The translations under genes were made by a program, and so were the position numbers. A stretch of 64,000 nt of DNA. It comes from Hyphomicrobiales bacterium. GTDB lineage: Bacteria > Pseudomonadota > Alphaproteobacteria > Rhizobiales > Rhizobiaceae. The notes beneath the pieces are model-generated. The model saw only the letters and a program-made list of their open reading frames with translations, searched no databases and was not told where the DNA came from. The stretch covers positions 60,708 to 124,707 of the forward strand of contig UBYX01000001.1 in the NCBI GenBank assembly GCA_900469955.1, given 5' to 3'. This document shows, piece by piece, positions 17,493 through 27,111 of this stretch (within the stretch, counting starts at the first letter, position 1; each line of letters begins with the position of its first letter).

Positions 17493-18878
17493 GATACGCT
17501 CTCCGTTCCTGACCCGGTAGCTCGGATTATACATCGTCACGAGCTCTTCCGCTGCCGTCGGATGGACGGCCATTGTACGATCGAAATCGTCCTTGGTCAC
17601 GCCCGCTTTCAGGGAGATGCCGAGAAGCTGCGCCATCTCGCCTGCGTCGTGCCCGAGCACATGCGCGCCGACCACCTTGCGGCTTGCCGCATCGACCACG
17701 AGTTTCATGATCATCTTTTCCGCCCGCCCGGAAAGCGTCGCTTTCATCGGCCGGAATTCGGCCCGATAGACTTCGAGTTCCGGATAGCGCTTGGCGGCCT
17801 CCTCTTCCGACAGACCGACAGTGCCGATCTCCGGCTGCGAGAAGACGGCCGTCGCGATCAGGTCATGATCAGGGGCCGTCGGATTGTCCCTGAAAGCCGT
17901 CTCGATGAAGCACATGGCTTCGTGGATCGCCACCGGCGTCAGCTGTACCCGATCGGTGACATCGCCGAGCGCATAGATATGCGGGACGCTGGTGCGGGAA
18001 TATTCATCGACGACGATCGCCCCACGCTCGTTTACCTCGACGCCCGCCGCTTCCAGCCCGAGCCCGGTTGTGTTCGGATCCCGGCCGAGCGCCAGCATCA
18101 CGGTATCGACCGCGATGGTTTCACCGCAGAGCGTCCTTGCCACGAGGCCCCCGGCGGGCGCCTTGGTCACCTCTTCGATGACATCCGTCAGCACGATGCG
18201 AATGCCCTTTTCGACCATCGCCTTGTGCAGGCCCTGGCGCATGTCCTGGTCGAACCGCGACAGGATTTCCTTGCCGCGATAGATGAGCGTGGTGTCGACG
18301 CCGAGACCGTGAAAAATATTGGCGAATTCGACGGCGATGTAGCCGCCGCCCGCAATCAGGATCGAGCGCGGCAGTTCAGGCAGATGGAAGGCCTCGTTCG
18401 AGGAGATGCAGAGTTCGTGTCCGGGCAGCGACACATGCGGATTGGGCGCTCCGCCGGTCGCGACGACGATCTTCTCCGCCGTCACCGTCGTGCCGGTCTT
18501 CACCAGCCGCACCGTATGGGTATCGACCAGTTCGGCGCGGGTTTCGAGGATTTCGGCGCCGTTGTTTTCGAGGCCGCGACGATAGAGGCCCTCGAGGCGA
18601 GCGATTTCCTTGTCCTTGGCAGCGATGAGCTTCTTCCACTCGAAGGTACTCGCCCCGACATCCCAGCCGTAGCCTGCGGCATCCTCGAAATGTTCATGAT
18701 ATTGCGAGGCGTAGACGAAGAGCTTTTTGGGCACGCAGCCGCGGATGACGCAGGTGCCGCCGAAGCGGTATTCCTCCGCGATCGCCACCCTCTTGCCGAG
18801 CGACGCGGCCACGCGGCCTGCCCGCACTCCGCCCGATCCGCCGCCGATCACGAACAGATCATAATCATAGGCGGCCAT
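17490..18878 (-). CDS. gor: Glutathione-disulfide reductase
   Basis: A flavoprotein of 462 residues reducing oxidised glutathione with NADPH in the cytosol. The FAD motif is VIGGGSGGVRAG at 10-21, and the redox-active pair Cys43/Cys48 sits in GGTCVIRGCVPKK. The NADPH-binding segment is IAGGGYIAVEFA, the second FAD site is IYALGDV, and the C-terminal dimer His is in VHPTAAEELV. I chose the ATG at 18878 because AAGGAGA lies eight bases upstream. The stop codon is inside the composite repeat. It lies downstream of rpiA and the DUF2059 gene but is separated by a terminator. Confidence 0.95.
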   Translation of the reverse strand: MAAYDYDLFVIGGGSGGVRAGRVAASLGKRVAIAEEYRFGGTCVIRGCVPKKLFVYASQYHEHFEDAAGYGWDVGASTFEWKKLIAAKDKEIARLEGLYRRGLENNGAEILETRAELVDTHTVRLVKTGTTVTAEKIVVATGGAPNPHVSLPGHELCISSNEAFHLPELPRSILIAGGGYIAVEFANIFHGLGVDTTLIYRGKEILSRFDQDMRQGLHKAMVEKGIRIVLTDVIEEVTKAPAGGLVARTLCGETIAVDTVMLALGRDPNTTGLGLEAAGVEVNERGAIVVDEYSRTSVPHIYALGDVTDRVQLTPVAIHEAMCFIETAFRDNPTAPDHDLIATAVFSQPEIGTVGLSEEEAAKRYPELEVYRAEFRPMKATLSGRAEKMIMKLVVDAASRKVVGAHVLGHDAGEMAQLLGISLKAGVTKDDFDRTMAVHPTAAEELVTMYNPSYRVRNGERI

Positions 18879-18936
18879 GGCAATCTCCTTCATGCGGCGG
18901 GGTCGCCCTCATATAAGTTCCCGCCCTGAAAAGCAA

Positions 18937-18958
18937 AAGCCCGGATCGCTCCGGGCTT
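18937..18958 (-). terminator. Rho-independent terminator after the DUF2059 gene
   Basis: AAGCCCGG (18937-18944) and CCGGGCTT (18951-18958) flank ATCGCT. On the minus strand the stem is followed by TTTTGCTTTTC, 30 bases after the DUF2059 stop, so it terminates that gene ahead of gor. The terminator at 36390-36413 has the same loop. Confidence 0.8.
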
Positions 18959-18987
18959 CGACAAAATCATCAATCCGCGAGAAGCCC

Positions 18988-19692
18988 TCAGGGCTTCGGA
19001 GCGGGTGCCGGGGCCGGCTTGGCGGCGGGTGCCGGAGCAGGCTTGGCCGGGGCCGCAGCCGGAGCGGCAGGCTTTGCCGGTGCTGCAGCCGGAGCCGCGG
19101 GCTTGGCCGGTGCTGCCGGCTTGGCCGGTACGGGTGCTGCCGCCTGTGCTTCAGGCTGCGCAGGATCGACAACCGGTGCCTGGATCGGCGTCGCGTCGAT
19201 GATGCCGCGCAGCTTTTCCGTGCTCTGATTGGTCAGATCGCGGGAAATGCCATTGGCCCAGATTTCGGCGGCCTTGCCCATTTCCCGGGAAACGAGCGGC
19301 TGCGCGGTGAGAAGCTTCTTGCCGCCTTCGGTGTTGAAGAAGGCAGCGATCGCCTTCAATTCGTCGATCGAGAAGCTCTTGGCGTAGATGGTCGCGGCTT
19401 CCTTTTCGAGGTCGGCGCGCCGCGGCGCAAGCGCCAGCGCCTGTTCGTCCACCACGCTGCCAATCTGTTCCTGGAAGTTCGGAGAGGCCTGGATATACTG
19501 CGCCTTCAGCCGCTCAGCGAGGTTCGGCAGGATATTGTCGTAACGATCCGTGACGTTCAGCGAAGCGATCGCTTCCCGTGCAGCGGCGAGCTGGGCCTCC
19601 GACACTTCCTGCGCGCGGGCGGATACCGTAAGGGCGCCGGAGAAGAGAACCGCCAATGCGGCGGCACGGCCGAGAACCGCGAATCTGATCAT
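18988..19692 (-). CDS. Secreted DUF2059 protein with an Ala/Pro/Lys-rich tail
   Basis: 234 residues. It begins with a signal peptide (to about residue 27, ARAQ). A DUF2059 helical domain follows (about 90-160, FSIDELKAIAAFFNTEGGKKLL). The last 60 or so residues are repeats of KPAAPA/AAPAKP type, a low-complexity tail that may span or bind the envelope. The start has AGGAG ten bases upstream and lies only 18 bases after rpiA, so the two are probably co-transcribed. DUF2059 has no established function. Confidence 0.85.
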   Translation of the reverse strand: MIRFAVLGRAAALAVLFSGALTVSARAQEVSEAQLAAAREAIASLNVTDRYDNILPNLAERLKAQYIQASPNFQEQIGSVVDEQALALAPRRADLEKEAATIYAKSFSIDELKAIAAFFNTEGGKKLLTAQPLVSREMGKAAEIWANGISRDLTNQSTEKLRGIIDATPIQAPVVDPAQPEAQAAAPVPAKPAAPAKPAAPAAAPAKPAAPAAAPAKPAPAPAAKPAPAPAPKP

Positions 19693-19710
19693 AAGTTGGT
19701 TGCTCCTAGT

Positions 19711-20406
19711 TTACTTCGCCTGAAGCGTCCGCGCTCCTGCCGGGCCGGCAATGATCGCAAGGGACGCCATATGGATGAACAGCCCGTGTTCCACGACACC
19801 GGGAATGGAATTCAGCTCCCTCGAGAGAGCCTCTGCATCAGGAATGCGGCCAAAAGATGCGTCGAAAATATGGTGGCCGCCGTCCGTCATGAAGGTATCG
19901 TCGCCCGATTTGCGGAGCTTCAATTCGCCGCTGAGGCCGAGCTTTGCCGCCAGTTTTTCGATCGCAATACGGGTCGCAGCCTCGCCGAAAGGATTGACCT
20001 CGATCGGCAGAGGAAAGGCGCCGAGCGTCCCGACAAGCTTGCTCTCGTCGGCAATGACGATCATGCGGGCCGACGCTGCGGCGACGATTTTCTCCCGCAG
20101 CAATGCTCCGCCGCCGCCCTTGATGAGGGTCAGGTTTTCATCGACCTCATCGGCACCATCGATCGTCAGATCGAGTTCGGGAAGCTCCTCGAGTGATTTC
20201 AGCGGAATCCCGAGTTCGACGCAGAGCCTGGCCGTGCGTTCGGATGTCGGAACGCCCTCCACCCTCAGGCCTTCATGGACCTTTTCGGCCAGCAGCCTCA
20301 CGAATTCCTCGGCCGTCGAACCGGTGCCGATACCCAGCCTCATGCCGTCCTCGACATATGCCAGTGCAGCCTCGGCCGCCTTGACCTTCATTTCCCGGGC
20401 GTCCAT
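19711..20406 (-). CDS. rpiA: Ribose-5-phosphate isomerase A
   Basis: 231 residues interconverting ribose 5-phosphate and ribulose 5-phosphate in the pentose phosphate pathway. Family motifs are [12 protein letters not shown] (about 25-36), the catalytic [24 protein letters not shown], and [11 protein letters not shown]. The start [11 protein letters not shown] at 20406 matches the family; an extended frame to 20664 is rejected as it runs into the gph leader. It is divergent from gph with 181 bases between, and co-directional with the DUF2059 gene. Confidence 0.95.
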   Translation of the reverse strand: MDAREMKVKAAEAALAYVEDGMRLGIGTGSTAEEFVRLLAEKVHEGLRVEGVPTSERTARLCVELGIPLKSLEELPELDLTIDGADEVDENLTLIKGGGGALLREKIVAAASARMIVIADESKLVGTLGAFPLPIEVNPFGEAATRIAIEKLAAKLGLSGELKLRKSGDDTFMTDGGHHIFDASFGRIPDAEALSRELNSIPGVVEHGLFIHMASLAIIAGPAGARTLQAK

Positions 20407-20587
20407 CCGCCACAAGCTCCCCGCTGTTTTCGCCGAAACGCTGTTTACACGCCTCCTCCCGCAAACGAAAGTCCCCTCTCCCGGTTTTGGACCGGCTTTT
20501 AAGGCGGGCGCGAATCTCGCATATTTGCTTTTCGCAGCCGCATTCCTTAAGGCGGGCAAATGTCCCGACACAATTTGCGAGGTTTCA

Positions 20588-21301
20588 TTGACCGCTCCAC
20601 TCGTCATTTTCGACCTCGACGGCACCCTGATCGATACGGCGCCGGACCTGATCGACAGCCTCAATCATACGATCACAGGGGCCGGACTTGCCCCCGTCAC
20701 CTTCGATGATCTGACGCATCTTGTCGGCCAGGGCGGACGGGTGATGATTAGGCGGGCCTTCGACCTGAGGAAAACGCCGATCGACGAGCGGGAAACCGAT
20801 CGGCTGTTTGCCTATTTCATCGACCACTACAAGAACCACCTGCCGGGCAAGAGCCGCCCCTATCCGGGCATCATCGAATGCCTCGACCGGCTGGCGGACG
20901 CCGGCATGCGGCTTGCAATCTGCACCAACAAGATCGAGCAGCTCGCGTTTCCGCTGATGGAGAGGCTGGGTCTTTCCAAGCGATTCGCGGTGATGACGGG
21001 CGGCGATACGTTTTCAGTCCGCAAGCCGGACGGCCGCCATATCCTCGCTACGATCGAGCGGGCCGGCGGCGACCCTGCTCTGAGCGTCATGGTCGGTGAC
21101 AGCGTCAACGACATCATGGCGGCCCAGAATGCGGGCGTTTCGTCAATCGCGGTCGATTTCGGCTATTCGGATGTGCCCGTCCAGTCCCTCAACCCGGATC
21201 GCGTGATCAGTGCCTATGAGGATCTGACGGCAGATGTGGTGCGTGCGCTGATCGGCCTCGAGGCGAAGCGGGCGGCCCTGGCCAGACAGGCGGCCAAATA
21301 A
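20588..21301 (+). CDS. gph: HAD-family phosphoglycolate phosphatase
   Basis: 237 residues. The HAD motif I is [15 protein letters not shown] at 7-21, with the nucleophile Asp and the DGTL pair. The later motifs are the Thr in CTNK, Lys in RKPDGR and the acidic pair in [12 protein letters not shown]. The enzyme removes phosphate from 2-phosphoglycolate produced by oxygenation or DNA repair. No ATG lies before motif I at a sensible place; the TTG at 20588 has GAGG five bases upstream, so I take it as the start. A much longer frame from 19751 is a reverse shadow of rpiA. Confidence 0.9.
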   Translation: MTAPLVIFDLDGTLIDTAPDLIDSLNHTITGAGLAPVTFDDLTHLVGQGGRVMIRRAFDLRKTPIDERETDRLFAYFIDHYKNHLPGKSRPYPGIIECLDRLADAGMRLAICTNKIEQLAFPLMERLGLSKRFAVMTGGDTFSVRKPDGRHILATIERAGGDPALSVMVGDSVNDIMAAQNAGVSSIAVDFGYSDVPVQSLNPDRVISAYEDLTADVVRALIGLEAKRAALARQAAK

Positions 21302-21303
21302 CA

Positions 21304-21324
21304 AGGGCGGCTTGCGGCCGCCCT
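21304..21324 (+). terminator. Hairpin after gph
   Basis: AGGGCGGC (21304-21311) and GCCGCCCT (21317-21324) form a perfect stem three bases past the gph stop. The gene on the other strand ends at 21350, so the hairpin may serve both convergent genes. The T-run is poor on the plus side; on the minus strand a TTTTTTAAGG precedes rather than follows it. Confidence 0.6.
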
Positions 21325-21349
21325 CGATCCCCTTAAAAAACGCCTTGCG

Positions 21350-23284
21350 TCAGATCTTCGCCGCGCGGACCTTGGTGGTTGCCGCAAATGCCTTCAGCAT
21401 CGCCTCGTCGCGACCATAGACGTCATCGAAGAACTCCACCTTGCCGTCCTTGTTCGGCCAGGCGGTGAAATAGGAGACGTAAACCGGGATCTTGACCGGA
21501 ACCTTGGCGGCGACGTTCTGGCCGGCGGCGATCCGCGCGTTGATGTCCTCGATCGTGGTGCCCATCACGGCAGCGGCCATCTTGCGCGGTTCGGCAAGGC
21601 GCACGCAACCATGGCTGAGCGCCCGCATGTCGCGCTGGAAGAAGCTCTTCGAGGGCGTGTCATGCATGTAGATCGCATGGCTGTTCGGGAACAGGATCTT
21701 CAGGTCGCCCAGCGCATTGTCGCTGGACGGCGGCTGACGCACGGAGACATTCTGGGTGGAGCCGTACCAGTCGACGCTGCTAGAGGATACCGCCCGACCA
21801 TTGACCGAGACTTCGTAGCCGAGCCGGTCAAGATAGTTCGGATCCTGGCGCAGATGCGGCAGCATCTCGTTGATGATGATCGACTGCGGCACGCCCCAAT
21901 AGGGGTTGAATTCGACCGTCTCGATCTGGTCCTGGAAGAAATAGGTCTGGTTGGACCGGGAGCCTACGACGACGCGCATGGAGAACTGCTCGACGCCACG
22001 GTCGTGGTAGTAGACCTGGAAGGCCGGCTGGTTGATGAAGACATACCGCTGTCCGAGATCGTTCGGCAGCCAGCGCGCCTGCTCCATGGCGATGACCACC
22101 TTGCCGATCCTGTCCTTGGACGTATGGCCGATCATCTTGCGGACGGTGGCGGCGCCGATGACGCCATCCGGCTTCAGCCCTACCTCGGCCTGGAAGGTCT
22201 TTACGACCTCGACGAGTTCGGGCGTATAGTCGGGCGTCTGCTGATAGGAAGCGAGCGTCGCGGCATGTTTGGTCTTCAACGCATCGGAGCCGGTGTGCTG
22301 GATCGCGGCGATGATGCCGGCCATGTCCGGACTGCTCTTGCCGGGCTTCAGCAGAAGATTGTCCGGCAACGAGACCTGCGGGCCGTTGTCGGTCACTTCT
22401 GCACGCAGTGTCGCAAGCTCGGCCTTCAGGGCCTGGAAATGCGCGCTTTGCGGCGCGAGCCCCTCCAGATAGGCGGCGGCATCCGTTCCCTTCTCCGCGA
22501 AGGGCAGGACGAGCGACAGATTGACGTCCTTGCGCTTGAAATCGTGATAACCGGAAATCCGGTTGGGATCGATGCGGCCGCGCAGCATGTCCTGGGCGAA
22601 GGTCAGCACCTTTGCTGACAGTGCCAGCTCGAACTGCATCAGCGCCCGGTCATGGCCATCGGCCGGTGAAGCGGGCGACGCATCGGAGGTCACGACCGGC
22701 GAACCGGAGGCAGCCGGGTCGGCGACGCTCGCCGTCGTCAGGGTCGGCGCGGACAGGATATAGTCGGCAGTCTCCAGACCGTAATCCGCTGCGCGCTCGA
22801 AAAGCGCGAGAACGCCCTTGGCCTTCTCGTTGATATCGCCATCGGACACCCAGATCGGCTGGGTGGTCTTGCCGTAGAAGGCCTCCAACGCTGCGGCGAT
22901 ATCGGCCGGCGCGGAGACTTTTGCCTCGGCAAGCAGACGCGACGCGTCGGCCGCGGAGGCGGCCGCAAAGCCTGCCGTCTTCACGGGGCGTTCTGCATCG
23001 GGCTTGTAGGTATAGTAGCGAGGCCCCGAAACCTTCGGCAGCGGCTCCGGGTCGGCAAGCGATCTCTCGCTCGGCATGGCGGATCTTCCGCTACCAACGC
23101 CGGGCAACCCGTTGTCCGATTGGCTTGCCCTGCTCGCACCGGGGCCGCCGCGCAGGATGTCCATGAGGGTCAGGGCGTGAGCGGGGGCCGTCGTCCCTGC
23201 GAAGATCGAAATGCCCGAAGCGAGGGCCAGTGCGATCGAAGTTTTCTTGTGTCTTTGCTGCAATGTCGTCCCCGTCACGTGCAT
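21350..23284 (-). CDS. Periplasmic L,D-transpeptidase, YcbB-like
   Basis: 644 residues. A signal peptide (about 14-36, ending APAHA) leads into an N-terminal scaffold domain, a peptidoglycan-binding segment (VVKTFQAEVGLKPDGVIGAATVRKM, about 375-399) and a C-terminal YkuD catalytic domain. The catalytic signature MHDTPSKSFF...RALSHGCVRL places the nucleophile Cys near 559. Such enzymes make 3-3 crosslinks in peptidoglycan or attach proteins to it; in rhizobia polar growth relies heavily on 3-3 crosslinks. The ATG at 23284 is chosen because the signal peptide follows it directly. It is convergent with gph. Confidence 0.9.
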   Translation of the reverse strand: MHVTGTTLQQRHKKTSIALALASGISIFAGTTAPAHALTLMDILRGGPGASRASQSDNGLPGVGSGRSAMPSERSLADPEPLPKVSGPRYYTYKPDAERPVKTAGFAAASAADASRLLAEAKVSAPADIAAALEAFYGKTTQPIWVSDGDINEKAKGVLALFERAADYGLETADYILSAPTLTTASVADPAASGSPVVTSDASPASPADGHDRALMQFELALSAKVLTFAQDMLRGRIDPNRISGYHDFKRKDVNLSLVLPFAEKGTDAAAYLEGLAPQSAHFQALKAELATLRAEVTDNGPQVSLPDNLLLKPGKSSPDMAGIIAAIQHTGSDALKTKHAATLASYQQTPDYTPELVEVVKTFQAEVGLKPDGVIGAATVRKMIGHTSKDRIGKVVIAMEQARWLPNDLGQRYVFINQPAFQVYYHDRGVEQFSMRVVVGSRSNQTYFFQDQIETVEFNPYWGVPQSIIINEMLPHLRQDPNYLDRLGYEVSVNGRAVSSSSVDWYGSTQNVSVRQPPSSDNALGDLKILFPNSHAIYMHDTPSKSFFQRDMRALSHGCVRLAEPRKMAAAVMGTTIEDINARIAAGQNVAAKVPVKIPVYVSYFTAWPNKDGKVEFFDDVYGRDEAMLKAFAATTKVRAAKI

Positions 23285-23664
23285 CCCGCGGCTGGTTGCG
23301 GGCCTTGAATATATATCACGCCATCTAGCCGATCGCGTAAGGGATGGAAAGAAACGCCAGACCGGTCCGGCGGGATCCGCGGCGCCAAACAAAGCGCCAG
23401 CGCGTATGCAGAAGGTTAAGAAACTATTGGTTAATTTTTTACTGACGACTTGAGGTTTCCGGCGGTGCCAGAGACTATACCGGCCTCACAATTCCATCTC
23501 CCGTGTCATAAAAGGCACGCCGAAAGTCTAGCAAAAAGCCCGGCCCGCCCGCTTGCGGACCCGACGCAATCGTATAGTAATGCCGGCCGTCCGGCTAGAC
23601 GCGCGATAACGCGTTGTTGATCACCCGGAGCCGGGATGGACCACCAATAACAGAGGCAGCGAAA
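23285..23664. other. 380-base divergent control region, transpeptidase/fumC
   Basis: It contains the promoters of two divergent genes. A pair of GGTTAA elements (23414-23434) is the clearest signal and is described separately. A TATAGT at 23573 could be a -10 for fumC, but no -35 stands at the usual spacing. No coding frame is supported. Confidence 0.5.
23414..23434 (-). promoter_or_regulatory. Paired TTAACC elements upstream of the L,D-transpeptidase
   Basis: On the minus strand TTAACC occurs twice, nine bases apart (23429-23434 and 23414-23419), 130-150 bases before the transpeptidase start. TTAACC is the core half-site of the alphaproteobacterial cell-cycle regulator CtrA, whose full site is TTAA-N7-TTAA. 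The spacing here (N11 between TTAA cores) does not fit the full consensus, so the assignment is weak. Confidence 0.25.
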
Positions 23665-25056
23665 ATGGCAGCGACACGCACCGAAACCGACACGTTTGGC
23701 CCGATCGAAGTGGCAAGCGACCGTTATTGGGGCGCTCAGGCGCAACGTTCGCTGGGCAATTTCAAGATCGGCTGGGAAAAGCAGCCGCTCGCCGTCGTCC
23801 GCGCTCTCGGCATCGTCAAGCAGGCGGCAGCCCGCGCCAACATGCAACTCGGTGGCCTCGACGCCGCGGTTGGTCAAGTGATCGTCGAAGCCGCGCAGGA
23901 AGTGATCGACGGAAAGCTCAATGAGCATTTCCCCCTGGTCGTCTGGCAGACGGGTTCCGGCACCCAGTCCAACATGAACGCCAACGAGGTGATCTCAAAC
24001 CGGGCGATCGAAATGCTCGGCGGCGTCATGGGTTCGAAGAAGCCCGTGCACCCGAACGACCACGTCAACATGAGCCAGTCGTCCAACGACACCTATCCGA
24101 CGGCCATGCATATTGCCTGCGCCGAACAGATCGTCCGCCACCTCGTTCCGTCCCTGAAGCATCTGCATGCCGCGCTGGATGCGAAGGCGAAGGCTTTCGC
24201 GCATATCATCAAGATCGGTCGCACCCACACCCAGGACGCGACCCCGCTGACGCTCGGGCAGGAATTCTCCGGCTATGCCGCGCAGGTCGCTTCGGCCATC
24301 AAGCGCATCGAGATTTCACTTCCAGGCCTTTACGAACTGGCGCAAGGCGGCACTGCTGTCGGCACCGGCCTCAATGCTCCCGTCGGCTTTGCCGAAAAGG
24401 TCGCGGAGGAGATCGCCAAGATCACCGACCTGCCCTTCGTGACGGCACCGAACAAGTTCGAGGCGCTCGCAGCGCATGACGCCATGGTTTTCGCCCATGG
24501 TGCCGTCAACGCAGCCGCCGCGGCGCTTTTCAAGATCGCCAACGACATTCGCTTCCTGGGCTCCGGCCCCCGTGCCGGCCTCGGCGAGCTTGCGCTTCCC
24601 GAAAACGAACCGGGTTCGTCGATCATGCCCGGCAAGGTCAATCCCACGCAATCCGAGGCGCTGACTCAGGTCTGCGCACATGTCTTCGGCAATCATGCGG
24701 CAATCACCTTCGCCGGCAGCCAGGGGCATTTCGAGCTGAACGTCTTCAACCCGATGATGGCCTACAACTTCCTCCAGTCCGTCCAGCTTCTCGGTGATGC
24801 CGCAGTCTCCTTCACAGACAACTGCGTCGTCGGCATCGAGGCCCGCGAGGACAACATCAAGCGCGGCGTCGAGAATTCGCTGATGCTGGTAACTGCGCTC
24901 AACACCAAGCTCGGCTACGATGTCTGCGCCAAGATCGCCAAGACCGCTCACAAAAACGGTACGACACTGCGCGAAGAAGCAGTCGGCGGCGGATACCTGA
25001 CAAACGAAGAATTCGACCAGTATGTCCGGCCGGAGAACATGATCGGACCGAAATAA
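23665..25056 (+). CDS. fumC: Class II fumarate hydratase
   Basis: 463 residues of the oxygen-stable, iron-free fumarase of the citric acid cycle. Characteristic blocks are [13 protein letters not shown] near 20-32, [14 protein letters not shown] near 97-110, the substrate-site [11 protein letters not shown], and the superfamily signature [13 protein letters not shown] near 318-330. I chose the ATG at 23665 ([12 protein letters not shown]); GAGG lies 11 bases upstream. A terminator follows at 25084, indicating a single-gene unit. Confidence 0.96.
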   Translation: MAATRTETDTFGPIEVASDRYWGAQAQRSLGNFKIGWEKQPLAVVRALGIVKQAAARANMQLGGLDAAVGQVIVEAAQEVIDGKLNEHFPLVVWQTGSGTQSNMNANEVISNRAIEMLGGVMGSKKPVHPNDHVNMSQSSNDTYPTAMHIACAEQIVRHLVPSLKHLHAALDAKAKAFAHIIKIGRTHTQDATPLTLGQEFSGYAAQVASAIKRIEISLPGLYELAQGGTAVGTGLNAPVGFAEKVAEEIAKITDLPFVTAPNKFEALAAHDAMVFAHGAVNAAAAALFKIANDIRFLGSGPRAGLGELALPENEPGSSIMPGKVNPTQSEALTQVCAHVFGNHAAITFAGSQGHFELNVFNPMMAYNFLQSVQLLGDAAVSFTDNCVVGIEAREDNIKRGVENSLMLVTALNTKLGYDVCAKIAKTAHKNGTTLREEAVGGGYLTNEEFDQYVRPENMIGPK

Positions 25057-25083
25057 CCTTTATTTCTACGATCCAAAACAAGA

Positions 25084-25109
25084 AACCCCGCCTGTAAGCC
25101 GGCGGGGTT
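25084..25109 (+). terminator. Rho-independent terminator of fumC
   Basis: AACCCCGCC (25084-25092) and GGCGGGGTT (25101-25109) form a 9-base stem around an 8-base loop, followed by ATATTTT. It lies 27 bases past the fumC stop. The following 230 bases to the GGDEF gene are unusually A/T-rich for this window. Confidence 0.9.
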
Positions 25110-25343
25110 ATATTTTCGAATCGGCTGGAAATGTTGGTTTCTGACCATGTGTTGTATCTTTTTAAAAATTTCCACTGCCGGCGGCACGAAGTAAATTCAC
25201 CTCTTCGTTTAATAAAATCAACAACTTCCAGCCGACAACACGAATTTCAGAACAAACCCTTCGACAACAACCCCTTAATTCTTTTCCAATAGTTTTCGCA
25301 TACTTTTTCATCTATCGAATCTGGGTGGGTATGGGGATCGTCG

Positions 25344-26414
25344 ATGACGACGGCAACGGCGCCGAAGGCGCAATCTAACGATCTGGTCAGCCAGATCATC
25401 TATGCGGTACGTTCCATGGGCGCCGCACCGATTCCGCGCAACTATCAGCTCTTCTACGAAGCCTATATCGGCTCGAACCCCGAATTGACCCTGGAGCTTG
25501 CGGCGCTTGGAAGCCGTGCGACCCAGGAAGAGCTGGATGAACTCTCCCGCCGCTACCTAGGAACCGACCAGGCAACCGTGGTCGAGAACGCCCACGACAG
25601 GATTCTCGGCGAAGTGGAATCGCTGTTGCGGCTCCTGCGTCAGGAGCAACACTCGCTGGAAAGCTACAGCAAGCTGCTCGGAGAAACCGCGCAGCGGATC
25701 AATTCGAAAAACAACCTTTCAGCGGAAATCCTGGCAAGCGCGATCGCTCTGCTCAACGAAGCGACCGGCACGACCCTGGCTCATGGGGAAAAGACGGCTG
25801 GCGGCGTCGCGCAGCGTTCCCAGGAAATGGAGCAGGTCCGGCGGGAACTCGACGAATACAAGCGCATCGCCAATACCGATTCGTTGACGCGCATCGCCAA
25901 CCGCCGCGCCTTCGACGAACGCCTTGCCTCGGCCTACGACAATTCGGCGGTGCTCCCTGTAACCGCCCTTGTTCTTGCCGACATAGACAATTTCAAGAAG
26001 ATCAACGACAGCTACGGCCATCCGGTCGGCGACAAGATCCTCGCCACCGTCGCCTCGGTCATCCGGTCGAATGTCCGCAAGGACATCTTTGTCGCCCGTT
26101 CCGGCGGCGAGGAATTCGCCATGATCGTGGAAGGAAACACGGCCGAAGAGGTCATGACCATCTGCGAGCGGGTTCGGCGGGCATTGGAAACCCGCACCTT
26201 CCGCAATTCGCGCTCCGGTGTCGACTACGGCCCGGTCACGATTTCCGTCGGATTTGCCATGGCCTCGCAGGCCGGCGATCCGGGCGAACTCTACGCCAAT
26301 TCCGATACGGCCCTTTATCACGCCAAGAACGGCGGGCGGAACCGGACCGTTTTCTTCGAGGACGGCATGAACAAGGACTATACCGGCAAGAACTGGCTGA
26401 TCTACAAGAAGTAG
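25344..26414 (+). CDS. GGDEF-domain protein, likely diguanylate cyclase
   Basis: 356 residues and apparently soluble, with no membrane helix. The first 180 residues are helical with coiled-coil character (ENAHDRILGEVESLLRLLRQ) and resemble N-terminal regions of other rhizobial cyclases. The catalytic GGDEF domain follows (DSLTRIANRRAFDERL near 177), with an intact signature RSGGEEF near 252-258, so c-di-GMP synthesis is likely. The inhibitory I-site is degenerate: the RxxD position reads VRKD. The start codon follows GGGGATCGTCG. It stands alone, convergent with the PNPOx-like gene. Confidence 0.9.
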   Translation: MTTATAPKAQSNDLVSQIIYAVRSMGAAPIPRNYQLFYEAYIGSNPELTLELAALGSRATQEELDELSRRYLGTDQATVVENAHDRILGEVESLLRLLRQEQHSLESYSKLLGETAQRINSKNNLSAEILASAIALLNEATGTTLAHGEKTAGGVAQRSQEMEQVRRELDEYKRIANTDSLTRIANRRAFDERLASAYDNSAVLPVTALVLADIDNFKKINDSYGHPVGDKILATVASVIRSNVRKDIFVARSGGEEFAMIVEGNTAEEVMTICERVRRALETRTFRNSRSGVDYGPVTISVGFAMASQAGDPGELYANSDTALYHAKNGGRNRTVFFEDGMNKDYTGKNWLIYKK

Positions 26415-26435
26415 GCGTCGCCCGGAACGGGCTTG

Positions 26436-27044
26436 CTACCACATCGTCCTGGCGGCGCGCGCCGACCACTCTCGGTCATAGGTTTCCTGATCGAAGTCTG
26501 CCTTGGCGGCCTTCAGGAGGATTCCGGGCGTCGGGAGGTCCTTGGGATCCACGAACCGCTCCGGATTCCACACTTGCGCCCGCATCAGCGCGCGGGCGCA
26601 CTGAAAATACACCTCATGAATGGTGATCACGGTGACGCTGCGGGGATGCCTGCCGTCCGTTTCGAAACTCGTGAGCAGTTCCGGCTCCACGGAGATGACC
26701 GCACGGCCGTTGATGCGCATCGCAGTGTTCGATCCGGGCACCAGGAACATCAGCGCCACGCGTGTATCGCGCACAATGTTGAGGAGCGAATCGATGCGGT
26801 TGTTGCCGCGCCAGTCGGGCAGCAGCAGCGTCGCGTCGTCCTTTATCCGCACCACTCCCCCAAGGTCCCCGCGCGGCGAACAATCGAGGCCTTCAGGCCC
26901 GACAGTCGCAAGCGCCATGAAGGGCGACGCTTCGATCATCTGCCTGTATTCGGGCGTCAGAACCTTCGTGACCTTGACGAGAGAAGCCTCCGAAACGCCG
27001 TCATAGATGGCTTTCAGTTCCTCGACCGATGTGATGATGCTCAT
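26436..27044 (-). CDS. PNPOx-like FMN-binding family protein
   Basis: 202 residues of the split-barrel pyridoxamine 5'-phosphate oxidase-like family, the MSMEG_1061 type. Visible features are PFMALATVGPEGLDCSPRGD (about 41-60), LLLPDWRGNNRIDSLLNI and the GRAVIS strand. Members bind FMN or F420 and reduce varied substrates; this one cannot be assigned. The start is at 27044 with a GGGCGGGAC leader. It is 67 bases downstream of the alpha/beta hydrolase on the same strand. Confidence 0.85.
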   Translation of the reverse strand: MSIITSVEELKAIYDGVSEASLVKVTKVLTPEYRQMIEASPFMALATVGPEGLDCSPRGDLGGVVRIKDDATLLLPDWRGNNRIDSLLNIVRDTRVALMFLVPGSNTAMRINGRAVISVEPELLTSFETDGRHPRSVTVITIHEVYFQCARALMRAQVWNPERFVDPKDLPTPGILLKAAKADFDQETYDREWSARAARTMW

Positions 27045-27111
27045 GTCCCGCCCCCGATGCAGCGCCGGCTTTAGCCAATGCGGGCGACACTAGGATGACA
27101 GGTTTATCCGA

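Noticed and set aside
23414-23434. Full CtrA site TTAA-N7-TTAA
   Set aside because: The TTAA cores are 11 bases apart, not 7; kept only as a low-confidence half-site pair.
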